NCBI GenBank assembly: GCA_017416845.1
Contig: JAFQBA010000076.1
Location: 1-47,560, forward strand
Source of the DNA: Clostridia bacterium
GTDB taxonomy: Bacteria; Bacillota; Clostridia; UMGS1810
Length of the DNA stretch: 47,560 nt
Direction: 5' to 3'
Shown: in pieces, positions 1 to 8,636 of the stretch
How the letters are laid out: each line of letters opens with the position of its first letter
How positions within the stretch are numbered: position 1 is the first letter of the stretch
The notes under the pieces: generated by a model
The model's database searches: none
What the model was told of the DNA's origin: nothing
The model's input: the letters and a program-made list of their open reading frames with translations, nothing else
Translations under genes and position numbers: made by a program

Positions 1-730
1 CATAATTTCTGGATAACTTGCCGTCAGGATTCCAACGTATTTTACCTATGTACACGGGATTGTTCAGCCAGTATTCAATTGTACGATTTTCTATTTTATT
101 GCCTCTATGTGTTCTTATACCCATGGCATTTAGTGATTTTGCAATCGTCAGATAACCTTTACCATTTGCGTAATCATTGAAAACTTTACGGACAACCTCT
201 GCTTCTTCAGGAACAATAACATACTGACCGTTTTCTATTTTATAACCAAAACCCGGTATTGAAAGTACTCCGCCTCTTTTGGCTTTTTCTGTCATCCCTC
301 GTTTTACTTCTTCTGCAAGATTGATGCTATAGTACTCATCCATTGCCTCAATCATTGCTTCAAAAAGTATTGCCATCTTGTCGTCACCAACATCTTCACT
401 AATAGAAACAACATCAATATTCAGTTCTTTTCTGAGCATCGACTTGTAAACAACACTATCTTCTCGGTTCCTTGCAAATCGGCTGAACTTCCAGACCAAA
501 ATTACATCAAACGGCTTTGGTTTGCGCTTTGCTAATCCTATCATTGTATTAAATGCAGGTCTTTTTTGGGTATTTCTACCACTAATACCTTCATCAAGAA
601 AAATAAAATCTTTAGGTAATAGCATTTGATTTTTTTCTGCATAGAGTTTGATTTTTTCGAGCTGACTATCTGGACTAAACTCAATCTGATCATCGGTAGA
701 AACTCTTATATAAGCTGCCGCCACTTTCAT
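1..730 (-). CDS. Large serine recombinase (partial, C-terminus off the left edge)
   Basis: Site-specific recombinase of the resolvase/invertase superfamily, as used by skin-like elements, phages and integrative elements. The visible 243 residues begin MKVAAAYIRVSTDDQ, with the catalytic serine at residue 11 in the RVS motif. The catalytic domain follows (FDVILVWKFSRFARN, then VSISEDVGDDKMAIL), and after it the start of the 'Recombinase' DNA-binding domain (EEVKRGMTEKAKRGG ... IENRTIEYWLNNPVYIGKI). The start is the ATG at 730, with AGGAGG nine bases upstream. The rest of the protein (zinc ribbon and coiled coil in the family) lies outside the window. It is the likely mobility enzyme of the defence island to its right. 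Family assignment is secure; which element it moves is inference. Confidence 0.93.
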   Translation of the reverse strand, partial: MKVAAAYIRVSTDDQIEFSPDSQLEKIKLYAEKNQMLLPKDFIFLDEGISGRNTQKRPAFNTMIGLAKRKPKPFDVILVWKFSRFARNREDSVVYKSMLRKELNIDVVSISEDVGDDKMAILFEAMIEAMDEYYSINLAEEVKRGMTEKAKRGGVLSIPGFGYKIENGQYVIVPEEAEVVRKVFNDYANGKGYLTIAKSLNAMGIRTHRGNKIENRTIEYWLNNPVYIGKIRWNPDGKLSRNY

Positions 731-751
731 TTAGTTTAGCCTCCTTCCCTG

Positions 752-798
752 AAAAAAACGGCAACTATTTATTCTATACGATTATTGTATCAATGCCG
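752..798 (-). terminator. Hairpin with T-run between small ORF and recombinase
   Basis: Read on the minus strand, CGGCA (798-794) pairs with TGCCG (763-759) and is followed by seven Ts (758-752). The stem is short and the loop about 30 bases, so this is a weak or partial terminator that could reduce read-through into the recombinase gene. Confidence 0.35.
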
Positions 799-808
799 CT
801 TTTTGAAA

Positions 809-976
809 TCAAATTTTTTTGCCTTGAATTTTTATTTTTCTGTTGTAGTATTCAAAGAGTGCTTGTTCCTCAAGCTCTCTTCTCCAATGTTCCATATCCT
901 TTTCATTTAAGTTTGTGAGCTTTACCTCTTGCTCATCATCACTTGCTATGAAGAATTCAACTTTATATTCATCCAT
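809..976 (-). CDS. Small acidic hypothetical protein (55 aa) upstream of the recombinase
   Basis: A 55-residue ORF starting MDEYKVEFFIASDDEQEV and ending KIKIQGKKI, with a good ribosome binding site (GAGGTGG, 981-988 on the complement). No domain was recognised. The middle is a charged helix-like stretch (NEKDMEHWRRELEEQALFEYY). It lies directly upstream of the recombinase in the same direction, 78 bases away, so it may be an accessory protein (for example a directionality factor) or simply a small element-borne gene. The ribosome binding site and codon content make it a credible gene; the role is unknown. Confidence 0.55.
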   Translation of the reverse strand: MDEYKVEFFIASDDEQEVKLTNLNEKDMEHWRRELEEQALFEYYNRKIKIQGKKI

Positions 977-1047
977 TTCTACCACCTCTCATAATTTTAT
1001 GTTTTAATTTAAACTTAAATAACAATATACTTTTTGCTTTTGAGCAT

Positions 1048-1071
1048 AAAAAAAGACCGGCATAACCGATC
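1048..1071 (-). terminator. Rho-independent terminator (distal) after the defence operon
   Basis: On the minus strand GATCGG (1071-1066) pairs with CCGGTC (1060-1055), followed by seven Ts (1054-1048). This is the second of two terminators in the 221-base gap between the Mrr-like gene and the small ORF at 809-976; nothing else was recognised in that gap. Confidence 0.6.
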
Positions 1072-1080
1072 GTTAAATAC

Positions 1081-1106
1081 AAAAGCGACTGACTTTCGTC
1101 AGCCGC
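1081..1106 (-). terminator. Rho-independent terminator (proximal) after the defence operon
   Basis: On the minus strand GCGGCTGAC (1106-1098), loop GAAA, GTCAGTCGC (1093-1085), one mismatch in a nine-pair stem, then TTTT. It lies 92 bases downstream of the Mrr-like stop codon and probably ends the long defence operon. Confidence 0.7.
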
Positions 1107-1197
1107 TATTTGCGTATACTCTTTACATTTTACATTGTAACATAGCTTAACATTCAATTACAATTAAAAAACAGTACAAATTTAGTATAATTCGAAT

Positions 1198-2220
1198 TTA
1201 CTCTTCCTCATTCAATATCCATATTTGTTTTAATGGGATTTCTGCACGGATAGAGGGGCTTAATTTCTCATAGTTTTCAAATAATTCCTTAATTACATCA
1301 TTCGAATCCCATAGTCTTATTCTAAAAAATTGCTTTGCTTCCTCCCTTGCAACACTATCTTTAAATCCGTTCCAAGACACCAACAATCCATATTCAGCAT
1401 TTACATTATTCATTACACCACCGAGCTGATCCAAAGTGGGGCGGTCAACTGCTGAGTCTTGTGTTTTTACCTGAACACAAATCTTTGGCGAACCAAATCC
1501 CATTTCTCCACCTGAAGCAAGCAAATCTTTTCCGCCATCTGCACCACGTTTGCTGTGATAAACGGTAAATCCTTTTGCTTTTAATATTTCTTCTATTAAA
1601 TCTTCCATTTTATAGCCTTGGAATTTTCTTAAAATATACTTAGAAATTGAATCATATATGGCTTCTTCTAAATTTGTGTTTATTTCTGAATATGTATCAT
1701 CATCAGTAAACAAAGTAGAAGTAGAACTTGAACTCTGCCAATTGTTTTCTGCCATTGTCCTAATTCTGTTTTCAGCGTCATTCCTTGTGATTTTGCACAC
1801 AGTCATAAATGCACCAAAAGAATAAAGTAAATCTTGGTCGAAATTACTTCTTGGAATATCTTGAGCAAACCACTCTATTTTTCTTGAGTGGTAGTACGGA
1901 TTATCATTTTGTGGGTTATATTCATAATCTCCAACTATTTTACCAAAATGGATAGTGCTTGTGCGTTTGCTAGGTAGCACAACCCAATCTTCCTTTTGCA
2001 TTCGGTGCGCAATCGGATAAATCTGCGATAACCAATTATACAAAGTCTTTGATTTTTCTGTAGGATAAATTTCGTTCAGTTTGTTGTATAATTTTTCTCT
2101 GTCGGAATATTCAGATAAGTTGATATTTAGATCATTCCAAGTCAAATATATCTTGTTTTCAGTTAAAAACTTTTCTTCATATTCGCCGTTACTTCCGGCT
2201 CTAAATAACCATATACTCAT
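1198..2220 (-). CDS. Mrr-like restriction endonuclease (type IV-like)
   Basis: A 340-residue protein. Its C-terminal half carries an Mrr_cat restriction-endonuclease fold: a helix (KMEDLIEEILKAKGF), then GADGGKD, then CVQVKTQ, giving the D-(Q/E)-x-K active site (roughly residues 225-255). The N-terminal ~150 residues (MSIWLFRAGSNGEYEEKFL...) resemble the modified-base or effector-binding N-domains of Mrr-type enzymes but were not assigned. Mrr proteins cut methylated DNA or act as accessory nucleases. It is the last gene of the defence operon, 23 bases after hsdR, with GAGGAGG before its ATG. Being co-transcribed with a complete type I system is notable. Fold assignment is firm; target modification is unknown. 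Confidence 0.85.
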   Translation of the reverse strand: MSIWLFRAGSNGEYEEKFLTENKIYLTWNDLNINLSEYSDREKLYNKLNEIYPTEKSKTLYNWLSQIYPIAHRMQKEDWVVLPSKRTSTIHFGKIVGDYEYNPQNDNPYYHSRKIEWFAQDIPRSNFDQDLLYSFGAFMTVCKITRNDAENRIRTMAENNWQSSSSTSTLFTDDDTYSEINTNLEEAIYDSISKYILRKFQGYKMEDLIEEILKAKGFTVYHSKRGADGGKDLLASGGEMGFGSPKICVQVKTQDSAVDRPTLDQLGGVMNNVNAEYGLLVSWNGFKDSVAREEAKQFFRIRLWDSNDVIKELFENYEKLSPSIRAEIPLKQIWILNEEE

Positions 2221-2243
2221 TTAAATTCCTCCTCTTTTTCTAA

Positions 2244-5189
2244 TTAACTTGCAACCAACATATTTTTTATCTTACGTATAACTGCGTTGGTTATCTGAAC
2301 AATTACCGATCTGTCGTTACCCAATTCAGCATAAAAATCGGCTCTTTCAGTATCACCGGACAAGGTGCTATCAAGCAATCCATCAGTAATTTTCGAAGTA
2401 ACCCTATCAGCAATTGCAGCTTCATACGCACTTTCATTGCTATCTCGCACGTTGCTAACCAAAGAATCATCTTCGCTAAGCTCTGATACAATATTTCCAA
2501 TTTCTTTTTCTGCATCTGCATACTTCAGATTGAATTTTTCAATTATTTCATCAATTACCGAGTACGCTCTTTCAGTTGCTGTAACCTCTGTTGCAAGTTT
2601 ATCTAATGCAACATCTTCTTGTTGTAATATCAACGATTCATTTTCTGTAGCTACTTGTGCAGAAAAATCTATAAGTCTTACCAACGCTTCCGGATCCACA
2701 ACTTCTGAATCTTCTTGCTCGTACAAGAAATTATAAACTACATCAAATACAACAGTAATATTTTTCATATCCTCATTCCAAGAATTATAAACAATTGAAA
2801 TGTAATAGAATAGTTTGCTGAATTTATGCAGTTCTCCTAAAAAGATTTTCTTCTGCGTATCTTCTAATTTATCATATGATTTTTTAATAGTTGCCAATAT
2901 AGAGGTTAAGTCACCAGACGATGTTTCTTCTCCTTGAATGTTTTGATATATTTCTTCAATTTGAGACATCGTAATAACAAAATAATCAAGAATGGTGTCT
3001 CTCTTCTTAAACAGGATATTAGGATCTGTTTCGTTTTCAGTTGGCAGATAAATTTCTCCACCATAGTACATAGTGAAATATGCTTTAATATCATCCTGAT
3101 TATTTACAAAGTCCAATACATATGTTTTTTTGTTTTTTGCAGGGCGATTAAGCCTTGATATTGTTTGCACTGCTTTCACAGCACTGCTGAGCTTTTTATC
3201 AAGATACATTACACATAATTTGTTTTCATCAAATCCTGTTTGCAATTTATCAGCAACTATTACAATACGAAGTTCATCATGATTTGCTATGATACTTTTA
3301 ATATCGTAAGGTACACCCTGTTCTCTGAACTCTGCATTCATTTCTTCTTCGGTGAATTTGAGTCCATCAAGCTCAATCGTTCCTGTAAATGCAACACAAG
3401 TTTTGAAACTGCATCCATGTTTCTTTAAGTATTCATCTACTGCTAATTTGTACAAAACAGCATGTTTTCTTGATGGTGTTACAATCATTGCTTTTGCTTT
3501 ACCATCAAGCCAAGAAAGACGTTTCTCCACAAAATCATCCATAATAATACGGATTTTCATGTTAACTACTTCTTCAGATGTTGTAATATAGTTGAAAATA
3601 GCTTGCTGTGAACGTGCTGAATCATATTCAGTATCATCATCTTTGAGTTTGTCAATTCTGTACTTAGAACTGTATTTGGTATAACACTGCAACGGATTCA
3701 AAATATACTTTTCCTCAATTGCCTGCTTCATCGAATACTTATCAAAATATGTCTTTCCAAGCTCTGTTCTGCTCCCAAAAAGCTCAACGGTTTCTTTTTT
3801 TGGTGTAGCCGTAAAAGCAAAATAACTTACATTGTTTGTATTTTTAATAGTGTCTTTGTTCTTAAGAATTTGGTTTTGTCCATCTTCGAGATTTTCATAT
3901 ACATCGTCCATTTCAACCGCCTCTTTTAACGACTTTCCGGTTAAAGTTTCTGATGCCTTAGACATAGATTTTCCGGCAGTAGAAGAGTGTGCCTCATCTA
4001 TAATAATAGCATACTTTCTATCTTCATATCTCTGAATCTCGTTTAAAATCGGTCTAAACTTTTGAAGCGTTGTAACTATAATGTTTCTGCCTTTATTTAT
4101 CAGACTCAGCAGTTCTGACGAAGTTTTATCAACGTGTTGAGCAATACCAAGGTTTCCGTCAACATTATACATTTCTGCACCAAGTTGTCCATCAATTACC
4201 GTTCTGTCACTGATAATTATAACAGTATGAATTTCATTTAAATTGATGAGGCGTTTTGCAAGCCATGCAATAGTTTTTGTTTTACCACTACCTGCACTGT
4301 GCCATATAAGATATCTACCGCCAACACCGTTGTTTTTAACGTCACCTTCAGCCCGCAAAACAGCTCGAAGTTGATGATATCTTGGGAATATCATGTTCCC
4401 TTCGTCATCAATAAACATAAATTCCCTTATAATTCTGAGAAGCATATCTTTCTGAAGGATATCTTCCCATAAATAATGGGTAGAATGCTTTCCTTTAACT
4501 ACCGGATTTCCGGCGCCATCTTCATCGCCAAGATTAAAGGGAAAAAACTTGGTTTCTTTTTTGTCTAATTTCGTGGTCATAAATGCAACCATTTCATCAA
4601 CCGCAAAATACACCAATGTTCTTTTGTTAAAGCTAAAGCAAAGTTGATTTGGATCTCTTGTTGTTTTAAATTGTTTTGTGCCTTCAAATCCGGCTTTTTG
4701 TCCTGCTGTTTGCTTTTTAAGCTCAATCATATCAACCGGTATTCCGTTGATAAACAGAGCTAAGTCCACACGGTAGCTGTTTTCTTTATCCTCGTATGCA
4801 AACTCTTTGCAAACCGAGAAAATATTTTTGTTATATAACTCTATATTCTCGGACATGGACTCAAGCCCTGTCTTAAAATAGACAAGGCTAAATTTTGTAT
4901 TACTTGCATAATCTTCTACCCATTCAGTTAAAGCTTTTATAAGACCACGGTCTTCTATCTTGTCACACAAGAGTTCAATATACTTTTCTTTATAAGTAGC
5001 TCCGTAGGTATCTTTGAGCTTTTGTAATTCTTCTCCTTGTGTACTTTCAAGAAATTCAAAAAGCTTTGATGTGTCGAGAGCGTGCTTATAGTCATAGTCA
5101 GACATATAGCTCTTTTTGTATCCGTGCTCTAGCAAGTAGTCATATATTTCGTCTCTGAACGGATTTTCTCTTAGATTTTTTTCTGCCAT
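2244..5189 (-). CDS. hsdR: Type I restriction enzyme, R subunit (HsdR)
   Basis: 981 residues, full length for the family. The N-terminal PD-(D/E)xK nuclease shows D142 and E156-L-K158 (VDLALFINGIPVDMIELKK). The SF2 translocase motor follows: Walker A GSGKT near 300-304, DEAH at 399-402, motif III FAFTATP, and motif VI ISRLNRP. A helical C-terminal region of about 250 residues would dock on the methylase. HsdR translocates and cuts DNA when the HsdM2-HsdS complex meets unmethylated sites. AAAGGAGG precedes the ATG. It is separated from hsdS by two unusual genes (7323-5240), which is not the standard gene order. All motifs appear intact, so the enzyme is probably active. Confidence 0.95.
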   Translation of the reverse strand: MAEKNLRENPFRDEIYDYLLEHGYKKSYMSDYDYKHALDTSKLFEFLESTQGEELQKLKDTYGATYKEKYIELLCDKIEDRGLIKALTEWVEDYASNTKFSLVYFKTGLESMSENIELYNKNIFSVCKEFAYEDKENSYRVDLALFINGIPVDMIELKKQTAGQKAGFEGTKQFKTTRDPNQLCFSFNKRTLVYFAVDEMVAFMTTKLDKKETKFFPFNLGDEDGAGNPVVKGKHSTHYLWEDILQKDMLLRIIREFMFIDDEGNMIFPRYHQLRAVLRAEGDVKNNGVGGRYLIWHSAGSGKTKTIAWLAKRLINLNEIHTVIIISDRTVIDGQLGAEMYNVDGNLGIAQHVDKTSSELLSLINKGRNIIVTTLQKFRPILNEIQRYEDRKYAIIIDEAHSSTAGKSMSKASETLTGKSLKEAVEMDDVYENLEDGQNQILKNKDTIKNTNNVSYFAFTATPKKETVELFGSRTELGKTYFDKYSMKQAIEEKYILNPLQCYTKYSSKYRIDKLKDDDTEYDSARSQQAIFNYITTSEEVVNMKIRIIMDDFVEKRLSWLDGKAKAMIVTPSRKHAVLYKLAVDEYLKKHGCSFKTCVAFTGTIELDGLKFTEEEMNAEFREQGVPYDIKSIIANHDELRIVIVADKLQTGFDENKLCVMYLDKKLSSAVKAVQTISRLNRPAKNKKTYVLDFVNNQDDIKAYFTMYYGGEIYLPTENETDPNILFKKRDTILDYFVITMSQIEEIYQNIQGEETSSGDLTSILATIKKSYDKLEDTQKKIFLGELHKFSKLFYYISIVYNSWNEDMKNITVVFDVVYNFLYEQEDSEVVDPEALVRLIDFSAQVATENESLILQQEDVALDKLATEVTATERAYSVIDEIIEKFNLKYADAEKEIGNIVSELSEDDSLVSNVRDSNESAYEAAIADRVTSKITDGLLDSTLSGDTERADFYAELGNDRSVIVQITNAVIRKIKNMLVAS

Positions 5190-5239
5190 ATTTATTCCTC
5201 CTTTTACTTTTGAAATCTGGCACTTTCAAAAATGGGGAA

Positions 5240-6748
5240 TTATGAATTTTTTAAACTTATCCAAATTACCGGATTCAAATTCTTGCTGACAACTTCTTTC
5301 TTGAAGTCATTCAGTGCATCCAATAAATGAAATGATTTAAAGTCAGATAATTTCTTTAAACTTTTTCTATTGACAAGCATCCAAAGGCAAACATTTCTTC
5401 CTTCAAATACATTATCAGCAAGTTCTCCTGATTCAGTTAATCTCAAAGAAGTTGTTGCTTGTTTTATCAAGTAAACAAGGTCTGCCTGTTGATGCTGATC
5501 TTTAATCATTATAACATTATCATCATCCATTAAGTCCGCTTGTTCTATACAATATTTCCCTATGTAAACATTGTTTTTATGAAGTTGCGTGTAATCTCCT
5601 TGCTTAACAAGTTTGGAAATTAATGCAGTTTCTCCCAAACCATATGCATCTTTAATTTCGAAGGATATAGCATCAACCTGTTCTTCGATAAACTTAACAT
5701 AGGAATCGCTAAACTCAACCCATTCATTATGATACAACACATAATATTTATCATTCAACGTTACTGTCACCTGAATCAAATCTTGTAATGGTTTTGAAAA
5801 AAGAAAGTTTTCTTCTTCGTCATAAAACAGCACTTTAATTAAATCATATCTATCTTTAATGGCATCGGAATTGTCCGCGATAACGTTTTTTATGATAGAC
5901 GTATCCAAGGTGTCAATTATTTCCGTTAACTCTCTTGTTCTTATTTTTAAAGAATATTTATAATCACCGGAAAAGTTAAAACTTACTCCCGTTAACCAAT
6001 AATCCTCAACATCAACATCTGTAAGAAACTCAAGGAAATGCTTCTTCAATTCTTTGTTTAATTCTTCTAAAAGTGTCTTGTCAATAACTTTTCGGTATCT
6101 TGGCAAGCGTATTTCAGGCTGTAACGAAAGTTGCTTATCTATCGCGTCGATGAGAGTGAATAATTCTTTTGCGTGAAAAGAAAATTCTTTTCCGGATGTG
6201 AAACGAGCAGATTCGCCGAAATCTGCGGTTTCACCCCATTTTTTCTTGTCTACTGTTTTGCATTTAACATAGCTAAACGCTTCTCCATATTCAAATGAAT
6301 TATCAAACTTACGCTTCTGTGCATACGAAGTAATGTCTTTTTTTCCTGCAGAAGAAAATGTTTGAGAATGTTTCATCTTTAATCCAACCGGATCTACAAT
6401 TCTTTCTGCCAAATCTAAGCCAAAATCCTTATCGCAATATTTTCTTGCAATAAAATGCGCTTGTCCGTGAGTTAATGCATAAGCATATCCTTCTTTTTCA
6501 ATCAAGTACAATCCCGACAATGATTCGCTACCAAGATTTTCTGAATATTTTTTATAATCCTCTTCATCCATAATGTTTTTATAAAACTCAATCCATCCTT
6601 GAGATTCAGATGATTTTCTCTTCAAATAAAGAACCATATAGTGTTTATCATTTTCTATATCTGCAATAGGGTCATATTCAGCATTTTCAAGCTCTTCAGT
6701 TAAATCATCGACCTTATCTGTATCAATTTTAAAAATATTTATTTTCAA
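5240..6748 (-). CDS. TIGR04141/DUF6119 family protein inside the type I R-M operon
   Basis: A 502-residue protein whose opening (MKINIFKIDTD) and middle (GYAYALTHGQAHFIARKY, KDFGLDLAERIVDP, SFSYVKCKT-like region) match the sporadically distributed TIGR04141 family. That family's function is not established, and it is found in defence contexts. The start codon is TTG at 6748, overlapping the previous stop as TTGA and preceded by AAGGTGAAG, so it is translationally coupled to the small membrane protein before it. No membrane segment was seen. Position between hsdS and hsdR suggests either an accessory to the type I enzyme or a separate defence module carried as cargo. Family recognition is from sequence pattern; role is inference. 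Confidence 0.75.
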   Translation of the reverse strand: MKINIFKIDTDKVDDLTEELENAEYDPIADIENDKHYMVLYLKRKSSESQGWIEFYKNIMDEEDYKKYSENLGSESLSGLYLIEKEGYAYALTHGQAHFIARKYCDKDFGLDLAERIVDPVGLKMKHSQTFSSAGKKDITSYAQKRKFDNSFEYGEAFSYVKCKTVDKKKWGETADFGESARFTSGKEFSFHAKELFTLIDAIDKQLSLQPEIRLPRYRKVIDKTLLEELNKELKKHFLEFLTDVDVEDYWLTGVSFNFSGDYKYSLKIRTRELTEIIDTLDTSIIKNVIADNSDAIKDRYDLIKVLFYDEEENFLFSKPLQDLIQVTVTLNDKYYVLYHNEWVEFSDSYVKFIEEQVDAISFEIKDAYGLGETALISKLVKQGDYTQLHKNNVYIGKYCIEQADLMDDDNVIMIKDQHQQADLVYLIKQATTSLRLTESGELADNVFEGRNVCLWMLVNRKSLKKLSDFKSFHLLDALNDFKKEVVSKNLNPVIWISLKNS

Positions 6749-7323
6749 TAAATCTTCACCTTACTTTTTAATTTTATCCATTCGCCACTTCTCGGAAAAT
6801 CTCCGACTTTCCAATTTCCATTCACACTGCCAAGGTGTAAAATATGTTCTTTATCTTTCTCGTCAAAATATCTTAATTTTATTTCGTCAAAGCTTTCAGC
6901 TATGCGCATGCTTTGTTTGAGAGAAAAGTGGCAATCGTATTTTTGTATGCTTCTCGGTTCTATAACAAATGAATAGCTGCCATCATTTGCAAAATCAAAC
7001 TTTTTCTCTCCATCACCCGAACGATTAATTTGACATAATTCTTGCTGTCTGTTACCATCTTTATAAAGTAATAAATTCACATTGCGCATAACTCTTGTTG
7101 AGTTGGAAAGATTTTGAAATTCTATCCAAATAGGAACATTTAGAGCTATTTCATCTTCGAAATTCCAAAAGCCCCATGTGTTTTTACCATATTGATGCTC
7201 GTAAACTATTTTTGCATACAGATTTATTTTCCCTTTTTGATTAAGTAATCGTTCTACAATCAAGGTTCCTATACTTGAAATAAACCCTATTAAACCACCA
7301 ATTAAAGTTGAATACCAATCCAT
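6745..7323 (-). CDS. Small N-terminally membrane-anchored hypothetical protein
   Basis: 192 residues. A single hydrophobic segment (about residues 5-26, STLIGGLIGFISSIGTLIVE) is followed by a soluble, beta-rich domain of about 160 residues with no recognised family. It starts one base inside the hsdS stop (TAATG) and overlaps the TIGR04141 gene by four bases, so the three are translationally coupled. The layout (one anchor plus a cytoplasmic domain) is common for partner proteins in defence pairs. Its strict coupling to the TIGR04141 gene suggests the two act together. The gene is real by context; function unknown. Confidence 0.7.
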   Translation of the reverse strand: MDWYSTLIGGLIGFISSIGTLIVERLLNQKGKINLYAKIVYEHQYGKNTWGFWNFEDEIALNVPIWIEFQNLSNSTRVMRNVNLLLYKDGNRQQELCQINRSGDGEKKFDFANDGSYSFVIEPRSIQKYDCHFSLKQSMRIAESFDEIKLRYFDEKDKEHILHLGSVNGNWKVGDFPRSGEWIKLKSKVKIY

Positions 7324-8636
7324 TAAATCTCAGCCTTTCCGGTTACAGCTTCGAAAATTATACTTTTGCGATACTCTTTGAGTTTTTCAATGATTGTACG
7401 ATTTGACTTAATTATCGTATCAAGTTCCGCGCATTTTTCATCTAAATAATTTACAATCTCTACCTGTTCATCAAAAGTGGTGTTCGGTAACAAGAAATTA
7501 GCAAATGAATCTGCAGAAATCTCTTTAAACGTAGTCCCCGATGCGAATAGCTCAAATTGTTCTGTAAAAACACTCATAACATAATAATAAAATTTGCTAG
7601 ATATGTCATTATGTGGTATGCAAGAAATACAACCTTGATTAGTGCACAAAGGAACTCTATTTATAGCTACTAGGCCAACGGGGGCTCTTTTGGAAAATAT
7701 AATGCAATTTTCAGGAATAAGTGTAGTTGCACATGACTGCATACCTTCGTCAGTTATATTTTTGTGTCCTTTTTCAATAAAAACATCTTCAGTTTTATAG
7801 TCGGCAGGAGTAATCCAAACAATATTTCCATCCCAATATTCGGAGTTAGAACTTTTTGGTGTAGCTCCAGCAACAAGATCAAAACAATATTTAATCTTTT
7901 TTACATCCCATGTTTCAGGAACATCACCAATCCACTCAATGCCACTATATTTCATAGGAACATCAGAATTAAGACCTTTAGTAACAGCTTCATAAATAAT
8001 ACTTTGGCGTTGTTCTTTGAGTAATGCATTTGACTTTTCTTTTACAGCTATAAGTGAATCAATTTTTCCGCATTTCTCCTCAAGATATTTCACAATAAAG
8101 TCTTGCTCTTCTATTGGTGGGAGTGGAAATAATAGATTTTTTACTATTTTACTATTCAAGCCATCCATAATGGAACCTTTAGACTCCATCTTCATCTGAA
8201 CAAAACACACACCGCTATTATCTTTATCGTAAACATATTCAAAGAATTTTGGATTTACAGTTGAATCTAGTCTTATCTTAATTAAATGTGAATCCATAAT
8301 TCCTTGTTTTATTCCATCAGGGACTACTTTACATTTGCCAATTGTCCCCATCATTGACACACATATATCGCCTGGTAAAACCTCATAATTATTTAATTGA
8401 GCAAAGGTTTCTTCGTTGATTGTATGGTTTGTTTTGGAAAAATCTGCGCCAATAAGATTTGCTTGGCTATATACGTTGTAATCGCCATCGTTAATTAATC
8501 TATTTGTTAACGCACTACCAAAAGGACCAATCTTCACACCGTCTTCGCCTTCTGCAAAATGTTTTATTTTACATACTTCCCAACTCTCAGGAATTTCTCC
8601 AATCCACTCGATACCGCTATCTTTCATTTTTCTCAT
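7323..8636 (-). CDS. hsdS: Type I restriction-modification specificity subunit (HsdS)
   Basis: 437 residues with two target-recognition domains arranged as tandem half-repeats. Each begins SGIEWIG(E/D)(I/V)P(E)(S/T)W and ends in a coiled-coil spacer (KEKSNALLKEQRQSIIYEAVTKG and LKEYRKSIIFEAVTGKAEI). The first TRD covers about 15-190 and the second about 230-410. HsdS sets the bipartite DNA target of the HsdM2-HsdS methylase and the HsdR complex. The ATG overlaps the hsdM stop (ATGA). The two halves differ strongly between the conserved segments, as expected for two half-sites. No inverted duplicate hsdS was seen, so there is no evidence of phase-variable shuffling here. Confidence 0.95.
   Translation of the reverse strand: MRKMKDSGIEWIGEIPESWEVCKIKHFAEGEDGVKIGPFGSALTNRLINDGDYNVYSQANLIGADFSKTNHTINEETFAQLNNYEVLPGDICVSMMGTIGKCKVVPDGIKQGIMDSHLIKIRLDSTVNPKFFEYVYDKDNSGVCFVQMKMESKGSIMDGLNSKIVKNLLFPLPPIEEQDFIVKYLEEKCGKIDSLIAVKEKSNALLKEQRQSIIYEAVTKGLNSDVPMKYSGIEWIGDVPETWDVKKIKYCFDLVAGATPKSSNSEYWDGNIVWITPADYKTEDVFIEKGHKNITDEGMQSCATTLIPENCIIFSKRAPVGLVAINRVPLCTNQGCISCIPHNDISSKFYYYVMSVFTEQFELFASGTTFKEISADSFANFLLPNTTFDEQVEIVNYLDEKCAELDTIIKSNRTIIEKLKEYRKSIIFEAVTGKAEI

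Noticed and set aside
7323..8636. Phase-variable hsdS shuffling locus
   Set aside because: Only one hsdS is present. No inverted partial hsdS copy or adjacent invertase target repeats were seen; the recombinase at 1-730 is of the large serine type linked to element mobility.
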